The notes under the pieces: generated by a model | Told to the model about the DNA's origin: nothing | What the model saw: only the letters and a program-made list of their open reading frames with translations | Database searches by the model: none | Translations under genes and position numbers: made by a program | Part shown: piece after piece, positions 42,196 through 51,205 of the stretch | How the letters are laid out: each line of letters begins with the position of its first letter | Numbering within the stretch: the first letter of the stretch is position 1 | NCBI RefSeq assembly: GCF_028993575.1 | Contig: NZ_CP118615.1 | Span: 5,733,001 to 5,797,000 of the forward strand | From: Micromonospora cathayae | GTDB lineage: Bacteria > Actinomycetota > Actinomycetes > Mycobacteriales > Micromonosporaceae | Direction of reading: 5' to 3' | Length of the DNA: 64,000 nucleotides

Positions 42196-43773
42196 ATGAC
42201 GTCCTTTTCCGACCTGTTCTCCGTACCACCGGCCCTGCTCGCGCTCGGCGAGCCCACCCATGGCGAATCCGCCTTCCTCCAGATCCGCAACCAGCTCTTC
42301 GCCTCGCTCGTCGAGCGCGGCTACCGGTCGATCGCGTTGGAGAGCGACCAGGCTGCCGGGCTGATCGCCGACGAGTTCGTCCGGGGCTCCACCGCCGTGC
42401 CCCTCGACCGCGCCCTCGCCGAGGGGTTCAGCCACGAGTTCGGGGCCCTCCCGGCCAACCGCGACCTGCTGCTGTGGATGCGCGAGTGGAACGCCGGCCG
42501 ACCGGCCGCCGAACGCCTGACGTTCCACGGCTTCGACGCGCCGCTGGAGATCACCGGCGCGCCGAGCCCGCGACGCTTCCTGGTCCAGGTGGCCGAGTTC
42601 CTCGGCGAGGACCGGGCAGCGGAGATCGACCTGCTGGTCGGTGACGAGGCCCGGTGGAGCGAGCCGGCCGCGGTCTGGGAGCCCGGCCGGTCGGTCGGCC
42701 GCTCGACCGACGCCCAGCGGCTGCGGGTGCTCGCCGACGACCTGCTGACCGAGCTGTACCTGCGGGCACCGGAACGTCCCGAGGGTTGGCGGGCGGCCTT
42801 CGTGCGGGCGACGGCGGCGGTCGCGGTGCTGCGCTACCACGCCGCGGCCGCCGCGCCGCTCGCACAGCAGGAGCGTTTCAGCCGCCTGGTGGCGGTCCGG
42901 GACGCGCTGATGGCCGAGAACCTGCTCGCGATCCGCTCGGTCGAGCAGCACCGTGGGCCGACGCTGGTCTTCGCGCACAACCGGCACCTCCAGCGGCACC
43001 GCAGCACGATGACGATGGCCGGGACGGACGTGGCGTGGTTCAGCGCCGGCGCGATCGTCGGGTCGCTGCTCGGTGACCGGTACGCGGTGGTCGTCGGGAG
43101 CCTCGGGGCCAGCCCGGCGCTCGGCATCGACGCGCCCGACCCGTCCAGCTACGAGGGGAAGCTCTCCCGGGGGAGCGTCCTTCCCCGGTACGTCCGGGCC
43201 AGCGAGGTGGAACCGGCCGAGCAGCGGACGCACGACTACCGGTACTTCCCGCTCGACGAGGCCACCGTCGCGGACGCGGACGCGGTACTGCACGTCCCCA
43301 CCGGCACCGGCCCGGCCATGCTCGCCGACCGGATCCTCGCGCTGTCCGGCACCGAGCAGCTCGTCGCGGGCGAGGAGCACGGGTCACCCCGGGCCGCCTG
43401 GGGTGACCGGTTCTTCTACGTCGGCCCGGACCGCCGCCAGCCGTTCGCCACCATCGTGGAACACGACGTGCCCGGCTTCGACGAGGCGTCCCAGCTGGAC
43501 CGTCCCGGCGTGTTCCGGCTCAACCTCGACCTGGGGCGGGCCGAGTTCGAGCGGCTGTTCGGCTTCCCTCCCCGGGACTTCGAGCAGCACCGGCACGAGT
43601 TCGACTTCGCCCGCCTGGACACCGTCGTGCCGCACCCGGGGTACGCGCTGCACGGCTTCGGCAGCATCGTCATGCCGGGGCCGCAGCTGCTGCCCGAGGT
43701 CGACCGGCTCCTCGCGGTCGCCCACGCCCGCGCGGTCGCCCGCCACCAGCGGGCCGAGCGCCGGGGCGAGTGA
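42196..43773 (+). CDS. Erythromycin-esterase-family protein fused to DUF6194
   Basis: 525 aa from ATG 42196. Residues 1-390 show the erythromycin esterase pattern: LLALGEPTHGE (catalytic-type His), SIALESD, EGFSHEFGA, ...FAHNRHLQRHR. The last 125 residues (AWGDRFFYVGPDRRQPFATIVEHDVPGFDEASQLDRPGVFRLNLDLGRAEFERLFG) match DUF6194 as found free in other actinomycetes. The fusion and the adjacent divergent MerR gene suggest a drug- or stress-induced esterase. Many EreA/B homologues do not hydrolyse macrolides, so resistance is not certain. Confidence 0.87.
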   Translation: MTSFSDLFSVPPALLALGEPTHGESAFLQIRNQLFASLVERGYRSIALESDQAAGLIADEFVRGSTAVPLDRALAEGFSHEFGALPANRDLLLWMREWNAGRPAAERLTFHGFDAPLEITGAPSPRRFLVQVAEFLGEDRAAEIDLLVGDEARWSEPAAVWEPGRSVGRSTDAQRLRVLADDLLTELYLRAPERPEGWRAAFVRATAAVAVLRYHAAAAAPLAQQERFSRLVAVRDALMAENLLAIRSVEQHRGPTLVFAHNRHLQRHRSTMTMAGTDVAWFSAGAIVGSLLGDRYAVVVGSLGASPALGIDAPDPSSYEGKLSRGSVLPRYVRASEVEPAEQRTHDYRYFPLDEATVADADAVLHVPTGTGPAMLADRILALSGTEQLVAGEEHGSPRAAWGDRFFYVGPDRRQPFATIVEHDVPGFDEASQLDRPGVFRLNLDLGRAEFERLFGFPPRDFEQHRHEFDFARLDTVVPHPGYALHGFGSIVMPGPQLLPEVDRLLAVAHARAVARHQRAERRGE

Positions 43774-43822
43774 TCCGGCCGGCGACAGCGGCGGGGCGAG
43801 TGATCCGGCCGGCGACGGCGGC
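43763..43822 (+). repeat. 30-bp tandem duplication over the esterase stop codon
   Basis: A 30-bp unit beginning GGGGCGAGTGATCCGGCC repeats at 43763-43792 and 43793-43822 with one mismatch. It includes the TGA at 43771-43773, so the stop context is duplicated outside the gene (43801). Confidence 0.85.
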
Positions 43823-43873
43823 GGGGTGGTGCCGGGGGCGCGCGGCACGGCCGGTTCCCGACGTCGACTGTGC

Positions 43874-44458
43874 CTACCGGACGAGGGCCTCCTCGACCCG
43901 GTAGTACTTGGCCAGGTCGGCCGGGGACATGTGGGCCGGGTCCCGACTGAACAGGACACCGGTGCGTTCCTGGGCCCGGGCCACCAACCCGGAGCAGATG
44001 AGCTGTCCCTCGATGAAGAAGCTGAACTTCGCGCCGGTGAGCAGGGTCAGCGCCACGCTGGCGATGGTGGCGAAACCGTACCGGCAGTGCTGCTGGACCG
44101 CCCACTGGCCGAACTCCGCCACTTCGCGGCGGTCCTGCTCGTCCGCCCGGATCCGCACCAGATGGTACGCCCGGCCGTGGTACTTGCTGGCCGGGCTCAC
44201 CTGGACGCCGGCCCCTAGGGCCTCGACCAGGAGTCCGTCCGCGCCGACGACCAGGGCGGCGTGGTTCCAGCAGGTGTACCTGCGGTCCTCGCCGTGGATG
44301 CGGAGCCGCTGGCCGAACCTGATCAGCGCCGCCGTCACGCTGTCACCCCGGGTGAGCAGGAAGTCCCCGGGCTGCCACCGGTCCGGCTGCACGCCTGCGG
44401 GATACAGCTCCACCCTGGTCCGCTCGACCGGCTGGAAGCCCGCACCGTTGCTGGTCAC
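43874..44458 (-). CDS. YiiX-like permuted papain-fold protein
   Basis: 194 aa from GTG 44458. Motifs: WQPGDFLLTRGDS, WNHAALVVGADGLLVEALGAGV (His in the first conserved block) and, later, EGQLICSGLVARA (Cys), the circularly permuted NlpC/P60-like order of YiiX/YebB proteins. Two more hydrophobic stretches (ATIASVALTLLTGAKFSFF) may bury part of the protein in a membrane. These enzymes are thiol peptidases or acyltransferases; the substrate is unknown. It stands between the esterase and sugar regions without a clear operon partner. Confidence 0.75.
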   Translation of the reverse strand: MTSNGAGFQPVERTRVELYPAGVQPDRWQPGDFLLTRGDSVTAALIRFGQRLRIHGEDRRYTCWNHAALVVGADGLLVEALGAGVQVSPASKYHGRAYHLVRIRADEQDRREVAEFGQWAVQQHCRYGFATIASVALTLLTGAKFSFFIEGQLICSGLVARAQERTGVLFSRDPAHMSPADLAKYYRVEEALVR

Positions 44459-44591
44459 CGACGATCACCTTCCACCCACGCCACGCTCGGTCCCGTGGCC
44501 GGCCGGAGCCTCCGCTCCCGCGGCCACCACTGGTCTCCGGCTGGCTACCCGCGATGGGCCGGCGGTAACGTCACCGCCCCGGGTCGGCCGC

Positions 44592-44645
44592 CCCGTGGCG
44601 TCAGGGCTGGCCGTCGGCCCCGTCACGTCAGGGCTGGCCGTCACC
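44592..44645 (-). repeat. 27-bp tandem duplication over the isomerase stop codon
   Basis: A 27-bp unit is repeated (44592-44618, 44619-44645); CGTCAGGGCTGGCCGTC occurs at 44599-44615 and 44626-44642. The second copy contains the isomerase stop (44628-44630, minus strand), the first lies just beyond it. Confidence 0.8.
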
Positions 44646-46328
44646 CCCGTCGCCCGGGTACGACGCGGCAGCATTGCCCTGGTCCGCGCCCGCCCGGATC
44701 CGTACCTCGCCGCACAGGTGCACGGTGACGCCCAGGGCGTCGAAGAGCGCCGCCTTGGCCAGCAGCGCACGGTCGGCGGTCTCGGCGTCGGGGGCGTACG
44801 CGACGTTGAGATGGTTCGCCCGGTGCCGGGCCATGAACTGGTCGCGGCTGATCCCGTGCAGCACCGCGTGCATGATCGGCCAGGCGGGGGTGGTCGCCGT
44901 CGAGCGGCGTAGGGTCTCCTCGGCGGGCAGGGCGACGGCGGTGGCCCGGCCCAGGTCCACGTGCAGCCGACCGCCCTCGACGAAGACCCGGCTCCAGACC
45001 ACGTCCCCCGGCCTGGAGACACCCTTGATGGTGGAGCCGCCCAGCGGGAAGTAGACCGGGTCCTGCCGCCAGCCCTCGGCGCCGGCGTAGCCCCCGTCGA
45101 GGTGGGACGGCGGGACCGAACCGGAGATCTCCCACACCCAGACGAACTCGTCCCCGTACCGCTCGCCCCAGCGCACGTCGTGGAGGGTGGTGGCCGGGTC
45201 GAGACCCATCGCGGTCCAGATCCGGTTGGTCACCAGGGCGTCCACCGCGACCCCCTCGTCCACCTCGTTGAAGTGCGGCAACGCCTGCCCCTCCCAGAGC
45301 ACCCGGGAGCCGTCGCGGGACGTCACCGGTGGCCGGTCGACGTTGTTGAGCAGCCCCTCCACCAGGTCGGACGCGGGCGACAGATCCTTGAGCCCCTGCT
45401 GGTACTGGATGCCCACCGCGTCGAGGCCGAAGTCGTCGCTGATCCGCAGCGCCGCGACGTACATCTTGTACTGCCAGCGCAGCTGGGCCGGGGTGAGTTC
45501 GGTGGCCTCGTCGGTGCCGAGCCGGAACGTCATGCCCCGGGCGGTCAGCCACTCGCCGATCGCGTCGGCCTCGGTGTCGGCGACCGTCTGCATCTCGGCC
45601 CACAGGGCGCTCTGCGAGAGCCGTTCCTTGTAGATGCCGATCCCGTTGAGCAGTTCGTCGTCGATGATCGCGTTGTACATGCCCATGCAGCCCTCGTCGA
45701 AGACGCCGATGATGGCCTTGTCGGCGAGGAGCTGCCCGGCCAGCGCCCGACCCAGGTCCACCTCGGCGGTGGCGGGCAGGGCGGGCAGCGGGCGTACGTG
45801 GCCGGTGTCGTGGTCGATGCTGCCGGTCTCGATCCAGCTCCTGATCCCGGCCCGGAACCAGGCGTCGGTGAAGTCGACGCTCCACACCGTCGAGTAGGCC
45901 ACGCCCATCTTCGCCATCCCGGCGTTGAGGCCGAGCAGCCCGACCAGACCCGGCCAGTCCCCGGCGAAGTTGGCGACGGTCAGGATCGGGCCCCGGTGGG
46001 TACGCAGCCCGGCCAGCACGTGGTGGCTGTACTGCCAGACCGCCTCGGCCACGACGAGCGGGGCCTCCACCGGGATGTTCCGGAACACCTCCAGGCCCAT
46101 GCGCTGGCTGGAGATGAAGCCGTGACCCGCCTCCGGGTCGTAGGGGTGGACGCGCCGCAGCGTCCAGCCGAACTCGGCGAACACCCCGGCGACGGCCGCC
46201 TCCATCGCGACCTGGGTCGGCCAGCCCGCCCGGTTGGCGGCCGGCCGCAGGTCACCGCTGGCGATCAGGTAGGCCGTGCGGGGTTCGGCCTCGGGACGGG
46301 ACACGGGAGCGGGCATCGCGTACGTCAT
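44628..46328 (-). CDS. L-fucose/L-arabinose-isomerase-like enzyme
   Basis: 566 aa from ATG 46328 (GAGAGG site). The order of motifs is that of the fucose isomerase family: AEAVWQYSHHVLAGLRTHRGPILTVANFAG, a central FDEGCMGMYNAIIDDELLNGIG with the metal-binding Glu/Asp candidates, and a C-terminal region ending PIMHAVLHGISRDQFMARHRANHLNV with His residues suited to the active site. Such enzymes convert aldoses to ketoses (fucose to fuculose, arabinose to ribulose). It is the last gene of the second half of the LacI regulon and would feed the FGGY kinase 18 bp upstream. Confidence 0.85.
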   Translation of the reverse strand: MTYAMPAPVSRPEAEPRTAYLIASGDLRPAANRAGWPTQVAMEAAVAGVFAEFGWTLRRVHPYDPEAGHGFISSQRMGLEVFRNIPVEAPLVVAEAVWQYSHHVLAGLRTHRGPILTVANFAGDWPGLVGLLGLNAGMAKMGVAYSTVWSVDFTDAWFRAGIRSWIETGSIDHDTGHVRPLPALPATAEVDLGRALAGQLLADKAIIGVFDEGCMGMYNAIIDDELLNGIGIYKERLSQSALWAEMQTVADTEADAIGEWLTARGMTFRLGTDEATELTPAQLRWQYKMYVAALRISDDFGLDAVGIQYQQGLKDLSPASDLVEGLLNNVDRPPVTSRDGSRVLWEGQALPHFNEVDEGVAVDALVTNRIWTAMGLDPATTLHDVRWGERYGDEFVWVWEISGSVPPSHLDGGYAGAEGWRQDPVYFPLGGSTIKGVSRPGDVVWSRVFVEGGRLHVDLGRATAVALPAEETLRRSTATTPAWPIMHAVLHGISRDQFMARHRANHLNVAYAPDAETADRALLAKAALFDALGVTVHLCGEVRIRAGADQGNAAASYPGDGGDGQP

Positions 46329-46346
46329 CAGAGCCTCTCGGGGATG

Positions 46347-47825
46347 TCAGGATGCGGGGGATGCCCGTCGCCGCTGCCGGCGGGCGAGGGCGTGGGCGAC
46401 CGGTCGGGTGGCCGGATACAGGTCGCGGTAGAGCCGGTAGAGCTCGTCGTGGTCCGCGCGTACCAGCGGGTCGGGCTCGACCACCGTCGACGGCGGGTTC
46501 CACCTCGTGATCGACGCCCCGGTGAGCGCGTACGCCGCCAGGTAGGCGGCACCGTAGCTGGCCCCGATGGTGACGGTCGGCACCACCTGGGCCAGTCCGG
46601 TGACGTCGCTGACGATCTGCGTCCACAGGCCGCCCCGGGTACCGCCGCCGACGGCGACGACCCGGCGGATCTCCACCCCGGCCGCGCGCAGGACGTCGAC
46701 GTTGTGCCGTACGCCCAGCGCCGTCGCCTCCAGCACGGCCCGGTAGAGGTCGCCGGGCGTGTGGTCGAGGGTCAGCCCGGCGACGACGCCACGGGCGTCG
46801 GGATCCATGATCGGGGTGCGCTCACCGGCGAAATACGGCAGCACCAGCAGTCCCCGCGCACCGGGGCCGGAGGCGGCCGCCGCCGCGAGCAGCGACTCGT
46901 AGGAGGGGCTGCCGGACAGCTCCCGCAGCCAGCCGGTGATCGCGCCCGAGGTGGCCATTCCCCCGGCGAGGTTCCGGGTGCCGGGGAAGGCGCCGACGGT
47001 CCCCCACATGGCCGGTGCGGTGGTCGGGTGGTCGGTGGTGGCGACGAGGAACATCGTGGTGCCGTACATGAGCATGAGGTCGCCGGGGTTCTGCGCGTCG
47101 GCGCTGACCGCCTCGGCCCACGCGTCGATGGTGCCGGTGACGACCGGCGTGCCGGCGGGGATCCCGGCGACGGCCCGGGTGGTGGTGCCGGCGATGTCGG
47201 CGGGCCATCCCAGGCGGGGCAGTTCCAGGTCGGGGGCGAGCCGGTCGGCCCACGGGGCGTACCAGCTCAGGTCGTGGGTGTCGAACAGCGGCGTGCACTG
47301 GCTCGCGGAGTGGTGGTCCAGCACGTACCCGCCGGTCAGCCGGTACGCCAGCCACGAGGCGGGCATGAACAGCCGGCGGGCCCGCGCCCACACCGCCGGC
47401 TCGTGCTCGGCGATCCAGGCGAGTTTCGGTCCCACCGCCTGCGTGGACAGCGCCGACCCGCAGCGGGCCCGGATCCGTTCGGCACCGCCGAGGGTGTCGG
47501 TCAGCGCGGCGATCTGCGCGGTGGCCCGGGTGTCGACGCCGTAGAGGATCGCGGGGCGCAGTGGCCGCCCCGCCCCGTCGGTCAGCAGCACGCACGGCCC
47601 CATGCCGCTGACGCCGACCGCGGTGACCTGTCGTCCGTCGGTCAGCTCGGTGGCGATCGAGACGAACTCGTCCCACCACAGCTCACCGTCCATCTCGACG
47701 TGCCCCGGGAACGGCCGGTCCACGTCGTGCGGGCGTACCGCGGTGGCGAGCACCCGGCCGTCGGCGTCGACGAGGACGCCCTTGCTGCTCGAGGTGCCGA
47801 TGTCCACGCCCAGGAAGAGGCTCAT
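46347..47825 (-). CDS. FGGY-family sugar kinase
   Basis: 492 aa from ATG 47825, overlapping the stop of the glycosidase gene (ATGA). ATP-binding features of FGGY kinases are present: GVDIGTSSSKGVLVD at the N-terminus, YGTTMFLV and later VAVGGGTRGGLWTQIVSDVTG. The sugar is probably the ketose made by the adjacent isomerase, so fuculokinase- or xylulokinase-like activity is the best guess. The product would go to the DeoC-like aldolase of the same regulon. Residues around SGMGPCVLLTD and TIDAWAEA complete the family signature. Confidence 0.92.
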   Translation of the reverse strand: MSLFLGVDIGTSSSKGVLVDADGRVLATAVRPHDVDRPFPGHVEMDGELWWDEFVSIATELTDGRQVTAVGVSGMGPCVLLTDGAGRPLRPAILYGVDTRATAQIAALTDTLGGAERIRARCGSALSTQAVGPKLAWIAEHEPAVWARARRLFMPASWLAYRLTGGYVLDHHSASQCTPLFDTHDLSWYAPWADRLAPDLELPRLGWPADIAGTTTRAVAGIPAGTPVVTGTIDAWAEAVSADAQNPGDLMLMYGTTMFLVATTDHPTTAPAMWGTVGAFPGTRNLAGGMATSGAITGWLRELSGSPSYESLLAAAAASGPGARGLLVLPYFAGERTPIMDPDARGVVAGLTLDHTPGDLYRAVLEATALGVRHNVDVLRAAGVEIRRVVAVGGGTRGGLWTQIVSDVTGLAQVVPTVTIGASYGAAYLAAYALTGASITRWNPPSTVVEPDPLVRADHDELYRLYRDLYPATRPVAHALARRQRRRASPAS

Positions 47826-50026
47826 GACGCCGGCCCGCGCCGCACCACGACGGTCTCCCAGTCGTCCAGGTCACGCAGGCGTACCGTGCCGCCGGCCCGC
47901 ACCGGCAGCGGCACGGTCCGCCCGCCCACCACCCGTACCGCCGAGACCGTGTCCGGCGGCAGCCGCAGATCGAGCGCGGCCACCGATGCCACGTCCTCGA
48001 TCGCCGCGGGTTGCTGCGCGCCGGGCAGGTCCAGGCGGGTCACCGGTGCGCCCGTCACCAGGTGCACGATCAGTTCCCGGCCGCGCCGGGCGAGCACCAG
48101 CTCGGTGGCCCGGTGCCCGCCGTCGACGGTCACCGGCGGCTCGCCGCCGACCCGGCGGACCAGCACGTCGAGCATCCGGCGGTACGTCCAGTGCCCGAGC
48201 CGGGCATGGTTGTTGCCCAGCCGCGCGGCGGAGACGACGACCCGCCCGGCGCCGACCTGACGTTCGATGATCACCGGGAGGTCGGTGTGCGCGCCGGGGC
48301 CGGGGAGGTTGTTGTGCCAGAACGTGGTCTTGTCGGTCTCCAGCACGGGGTCGGTGCGCCAGGCGAGCACCCGCGCGCCGGCGCGGAGGCCGGTCAGTTC
48401 CGCGATCGGGCCGTAGTGCGGCACGAGCGGCTGGTCGCCGAGTTCGGGGTCGGCCAGCCGCAGGTAGGGGTAGGACATGTCGCCCGGTCGGCCGAAGTCG
48501 ACCCCGAGCAGTCCGGCGAGCGCGGAGGTGGCCCGTTCCCGGCCGTGCCCGTCGCGTACGCCGACGGGACCGGTGACGACGAGCCCGCCTCCGGCGCGGA
48601 CGAACCCGTCGATGGCGGCCACCTCGGCGGCGCCCAGCGACAGGACGTCGGCCAGCACCAGCACCCGGTACGCGCCGAGTCCCGCCAGCCGTTCCGGCCG
48701 CTCGTCCAGGAACGCCACGGGCAGGTGCGACTCGACCAGCGCCCGGTAGGTTCCGGCGACGGCGGCGGCGAGGTCGCTGGGGCCGGGTCGCCGGTCGCCG
48801 GGCGGGAACTGCGCGGACTGTTCTCCCACGCTGGGGCTCTCGGTGGTGCCGAGGAGGCTGTCGAGTTCGCGGGCCGCCTGGCCGGTCCACAGCGCCGCGT
48901 AGGGGTACGGGGTGGTGTCGTGCAGCCAGGGTGTCCGCTCGGCGATCCGCGCGAACACCGGCGCGAGCCGCTGGTAGACCTCGGCCTGTGGCGCTCCGCT
49001 GGGGGCGGGTTGGTCGTCGACGGTGACGGTGAGGCCGTGCGCGGCGACGGTGAACGCCTCGAAGCGCAGTTGGGCGACGGAGCGCAGGGTGAAATCCCAG
49101 GTGTGGACGAAGCGGCTGACCAGGACCTCGGCCGGGCGGTCGGCGACGGCGGCGCGGACGTAGCGGGCCGCGAAGCTGGGGAAGCCGAGGCCGTGCCAGT
49201 CGGTGTAGCCCTCGCTGGATCCGATGTCGGCCAGCGCGAGGTGGTCGGCGGTGAGGCCGATGACCGCGTCGACGAAGGTCGTCGCGTAGAAGTTGGGCAC
49301 GAGGGCGGCGTCCGGTCGTTCGGCGCGCAGCACCTCCCGCTGCTCGGCCAGGTAGGTCCGCAGGGTGTCCTGGGAGAAGCGCACGAGGTCGAGCCATCCC
49401 TCGTCGGCGCGGTCCATCGGCATGTCCCGCCCGTACGCCGACCGGAAGGCGGCCTCGCAGCGTGGGCAGACGCACGGGCCGGCGGTCAGGATGTCGCTCC
49501 ACAGTCCGTCGACCGGGTAGCCGCGGGCGATCTCGCGGACCTGGTCGAGGGCGTGCCGGCGGTAGCCGCTGCGCAGGCAGAGGGCGGGCCAGCGGCCGGT
49601 GGCGCCCCGGGCGGGCAGGGGCCGCAGGTTCCACTCCGGGTGTTCGCCCGCGGCGGTCACGTCCCACATGTTCGAGTAGTAGGCGATGACGCGTAGCCCG
49701 TGGCGGTGTGCCGCGCGCAGCTGCGCGCCGAAGAGGTCCCGGCCGGCGAGTGCCCCGTGCTGGCGGCCGATCCGGGTCGGGTAGTAGGCGTTGCCGTACT
49801 GGCACTTGGCGAAGAGCACCACCGAGTCGGCGCCGGACCGGGCGATCAGCTCCAGGTCGCGGTCCGGGTCGGTCTCGCTCAGTACGGGGTACGCCACCGG
49901 CACCGCGCCGCGCTGGTGCTCGTCGGTCCAGTCTGGGGTGTGCGCGTCGTAGAAGATCCGACGGCGCGAGGTGGACCACCAACTCCGGTCGGGTCCGGTG
50001 ATCGGGTCGAGGGGGTTGGCAGTCAC
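47822..50026 (-). CDS. Putative glycoside hydrolase with TIM barrel and trimerisation-like domain
   Basis: 734 aa from GTG 50026 (GGAGGAA site). The first 350 residues form a TIM barrel like the hypothetical glycosyl hydrolase GHL6 group: RDLELIARSGADSVVLFAKCQYGNAYYPT, ...GLRVIAYYSNMWD, GYPVDGLWSDILTAG (candidate acid Asp) and CPRCEAAFR. A beta-galactosidase-trimerisation-like middle (YRALVESHLPVAFLDE, VLSLGAAEVAAIDGFVRAGGGLVVTG) follows, then a small beta domain. No signal peptide, so the substrate must be imported first, matching the ABC importer. An alpha-L-fucosidase-like role is possible but unproven. First gene behind the LacI site at 50083-50094. Confidence 0.82.
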   Translation of the reverse strand: MTANPLDPITGPDRSWWSTSRRRIFYDAHTPDWTDEHQRGAVPVAYPVLSETDPDRDLELIARSGADSVVLFAKCQYGNAYYPTRIGRQHGALAGRDLFGAQLRAAHRHGLRVIAYYSNMWDVTAAGEHPEWNLRPLPARGATGRWPALCLRSGYRRHALDQVREIARGYPVDGLWSDILTAGPCVCPRCEAAFRSAYGRDMPMDRADEGWLDLVRFSQDTLRTYLAEQREVLRAERPDAALVPNFYATTFVDAVIGLTADHLALADIGSSEGYTDWHGLGFPSFAARYVRAAVADRPAEVLVSRFVHTWDFTLRSVAQLRFEAFTVAAHGLTVTVDDQPAPSGAPQAEVYQRLAPVFARIAERTPWLHDTTPYPYAALWTGQAARELDSLLGTTESPSVGEQSAQFPPGDRRPGPSDLAAAVAGTYRALVESHLPVAFLDERPERLAGLGAYRVLVLADVLSLGAAEVAAIDGFVRAGGGLVVTGPVGVRDGHGRERATSALAGLLGVDFGRPGDMSYPYLRLADPELGDQPLVPHYGPIAELTGLRAGARVLAWRTDPVLETDKTTFWHNNLPGPGAHTDLPVIIERQVGAGRVVVSAARLGNNHARLGHWTYRRMLDVLVRRVGGEPPVTVDGGHRATELVLARRGRELIVHLVTGAPVTRLDLPGAQQPAAIEDVASVAALDLRLPPDTVSAVRVVGGRTVPLPVRAGGTVRLRDLDDWETVVVRRGPAS

Positions 50027-50082
50027 GGGAAACGGTTCCTCCGCTGGGTCAACCGGGCTGATGCTCGCCCAGTCAAGTCTCT

Positions 50083-50094
50083 GAAATCGATTTC
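50083..50094. promoter_or_regulatory. LacI operator, glycosidase-kinase-isomerase unit
   Basis: GAAATCGATTTC, a perfect palindrome 57 bp before the glycosidase start, identical to the site at 58069-58080, with shared CTCT on the left flank. Expected site of the LacI protein encoded at 50160-51143. Confidence 0.85.
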
Positions 50095-50159
50095 GTCAAG
50101 ATGTCGGCAGCTCCCGACGGGAGACCTGGCCAACTACTGCCCGGCAGCGGTGATATCGA

Positions 50160-51143
50160 TTACACGCGCGGCGTAGGGACCGGCTGAAGCCCGGCCCGCA
50201 GCACCACGGTGCGGATCGGCTGCCGGTCGTCCGCGATGCGCTCGATGAGCATCGACATGGCCGTCCCGCCCAGGTGCCGCGCGGGCAACGGGACCTGCGC
50301 CACCGCGGCCGGCGCCAGGGTGGTGAACGGCAGGTCACCCACGACGGCGACGCCGAAGCCCTCGGTGGAGATGCCCTCCTCGGCGAGCACCTGCAACGCG
50401 CCCACCGCCATCAGGTTGTTGGTCGCCACGATCGCCTCGGGCCGCCGGTCCAGCCGCAGCAGCGCCTGCATCGCCGCCCGGCCGCCGTCCACCCGGAAGT
50501 TCGCGTGCCGCAACAGGTCAGGGTCGGTGTCACCGCCCCGGGCGGCCACCACGTGCCGCCAACCGAGCAGGCGGTCCTCGGTGGCCTCGATGCCGACCGG
50601 GCCGGCGACGCAGGCCACCCGGCGGTACCCCCGGTCGAACATGGCGGTCGTGGCGGTCTCCCCCGCCGCGAAGTTGTCGATCTTCACGGCGTCGACCGGA
50701 TAGGGCGTCGTCCGGTCCACCGCGACCACCGGCCGGCCGAGCTGCGCGATCGCGCCCAGGTCCACCTCGTCCGAGGTGGGCGACAGGATGACCCCCGCCA
50801 TGTGCTCCGACGCCGCGATCTGCAGGTACTTGCGTTCCTTGGCCGGGTCGTCGTCGGTGTTGCACAGCACCACCGAGAACCCGGCCTGTTGCGCGCGGTC
50901 CTCCACCCCCCGGGCGAGGGCCGTGAAGAACGGGTTCTCGATGTCCGGAATGAGCAGGGCGATGACCTCGGAGATCTGCCTGCGCAACCGCCGGGCCGTC
51001 TTGTTCGGGGTGAACTTCAGCTTGGCCGCCGCCTCGCGGACCCGGGCGGACTTGTCCTCCGACACCGCGAGTCCGTTGAAGACCCGCGAGACCGTCGCCG
51101 GAGAGACCTTCGCGAGCGCCGCTACCTCGTAGATGGTGGCCAT
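50160..51143 (-). CDS. LacI-family repressor of the sugar regulon
   Basis: 327 aa from ATG 51143. DNA-binding domain MATIYEVAALAKVSPATVSRVFNG...RVREAAAKLKFTPNKTARRLR, then a periplasmic-binding-like effector domain (SEVIALLIPDIENPFFTALARGVEDRAQQAGF, ...GVILSPTSDE, RPVVAVDRT). It lies between the two operon halves, 62 bp after the aldolase gene. Two exact palindromes GAAATCGATTTC (50083-50094 and 58069-58080) sit before both halves and fit this family's usual sites, so it probably represses import and catabolism until the sugar or its phosphate binds. Confidence 0.95.
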   Translation of the reverse strand: MATIYEVAALAKVSPATVSRVFNGLAVSEDKSARVREAAAKLKFTPNKTARRLRRQISEVIALLIPDIENPFFTALARGVEDRAQQAGFSVVLCNTDDDPAKERKYLQIAASEHMAGVILSPTSDEVDLGAIAQLGRPVVAVDRTTPYPVDAVKIDNFAAGETATTAMFDRGYRRVACVAGPVGIEATEDRLLGWRHVVAARGGDTDPDLLRHANFRVDGGRAAMQALLRLDRRPEAIVATNNLMAVGALQVLAEEGISTEGFGVAVVGDLPFTTLAPAAVAQVPLPARHLGGTAMSMLIERIADDRQPIRTVVLRAGLQPVPTPRV

Positions 51144-51205
51144 GACCGGGTAACTCTAGCAACCCGGCCGGGCAGCGGAACCCGCCGAGCCCGGCCCCCG
51201 CCCGG

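Noticed and set aside
50152..50163. A third LacI site (GATATCGATTAC) at the end of the lacI gene
   Set aside because: It is not palindromic at the outer positions and lies over the stop codon, so it was not counted as an operator.
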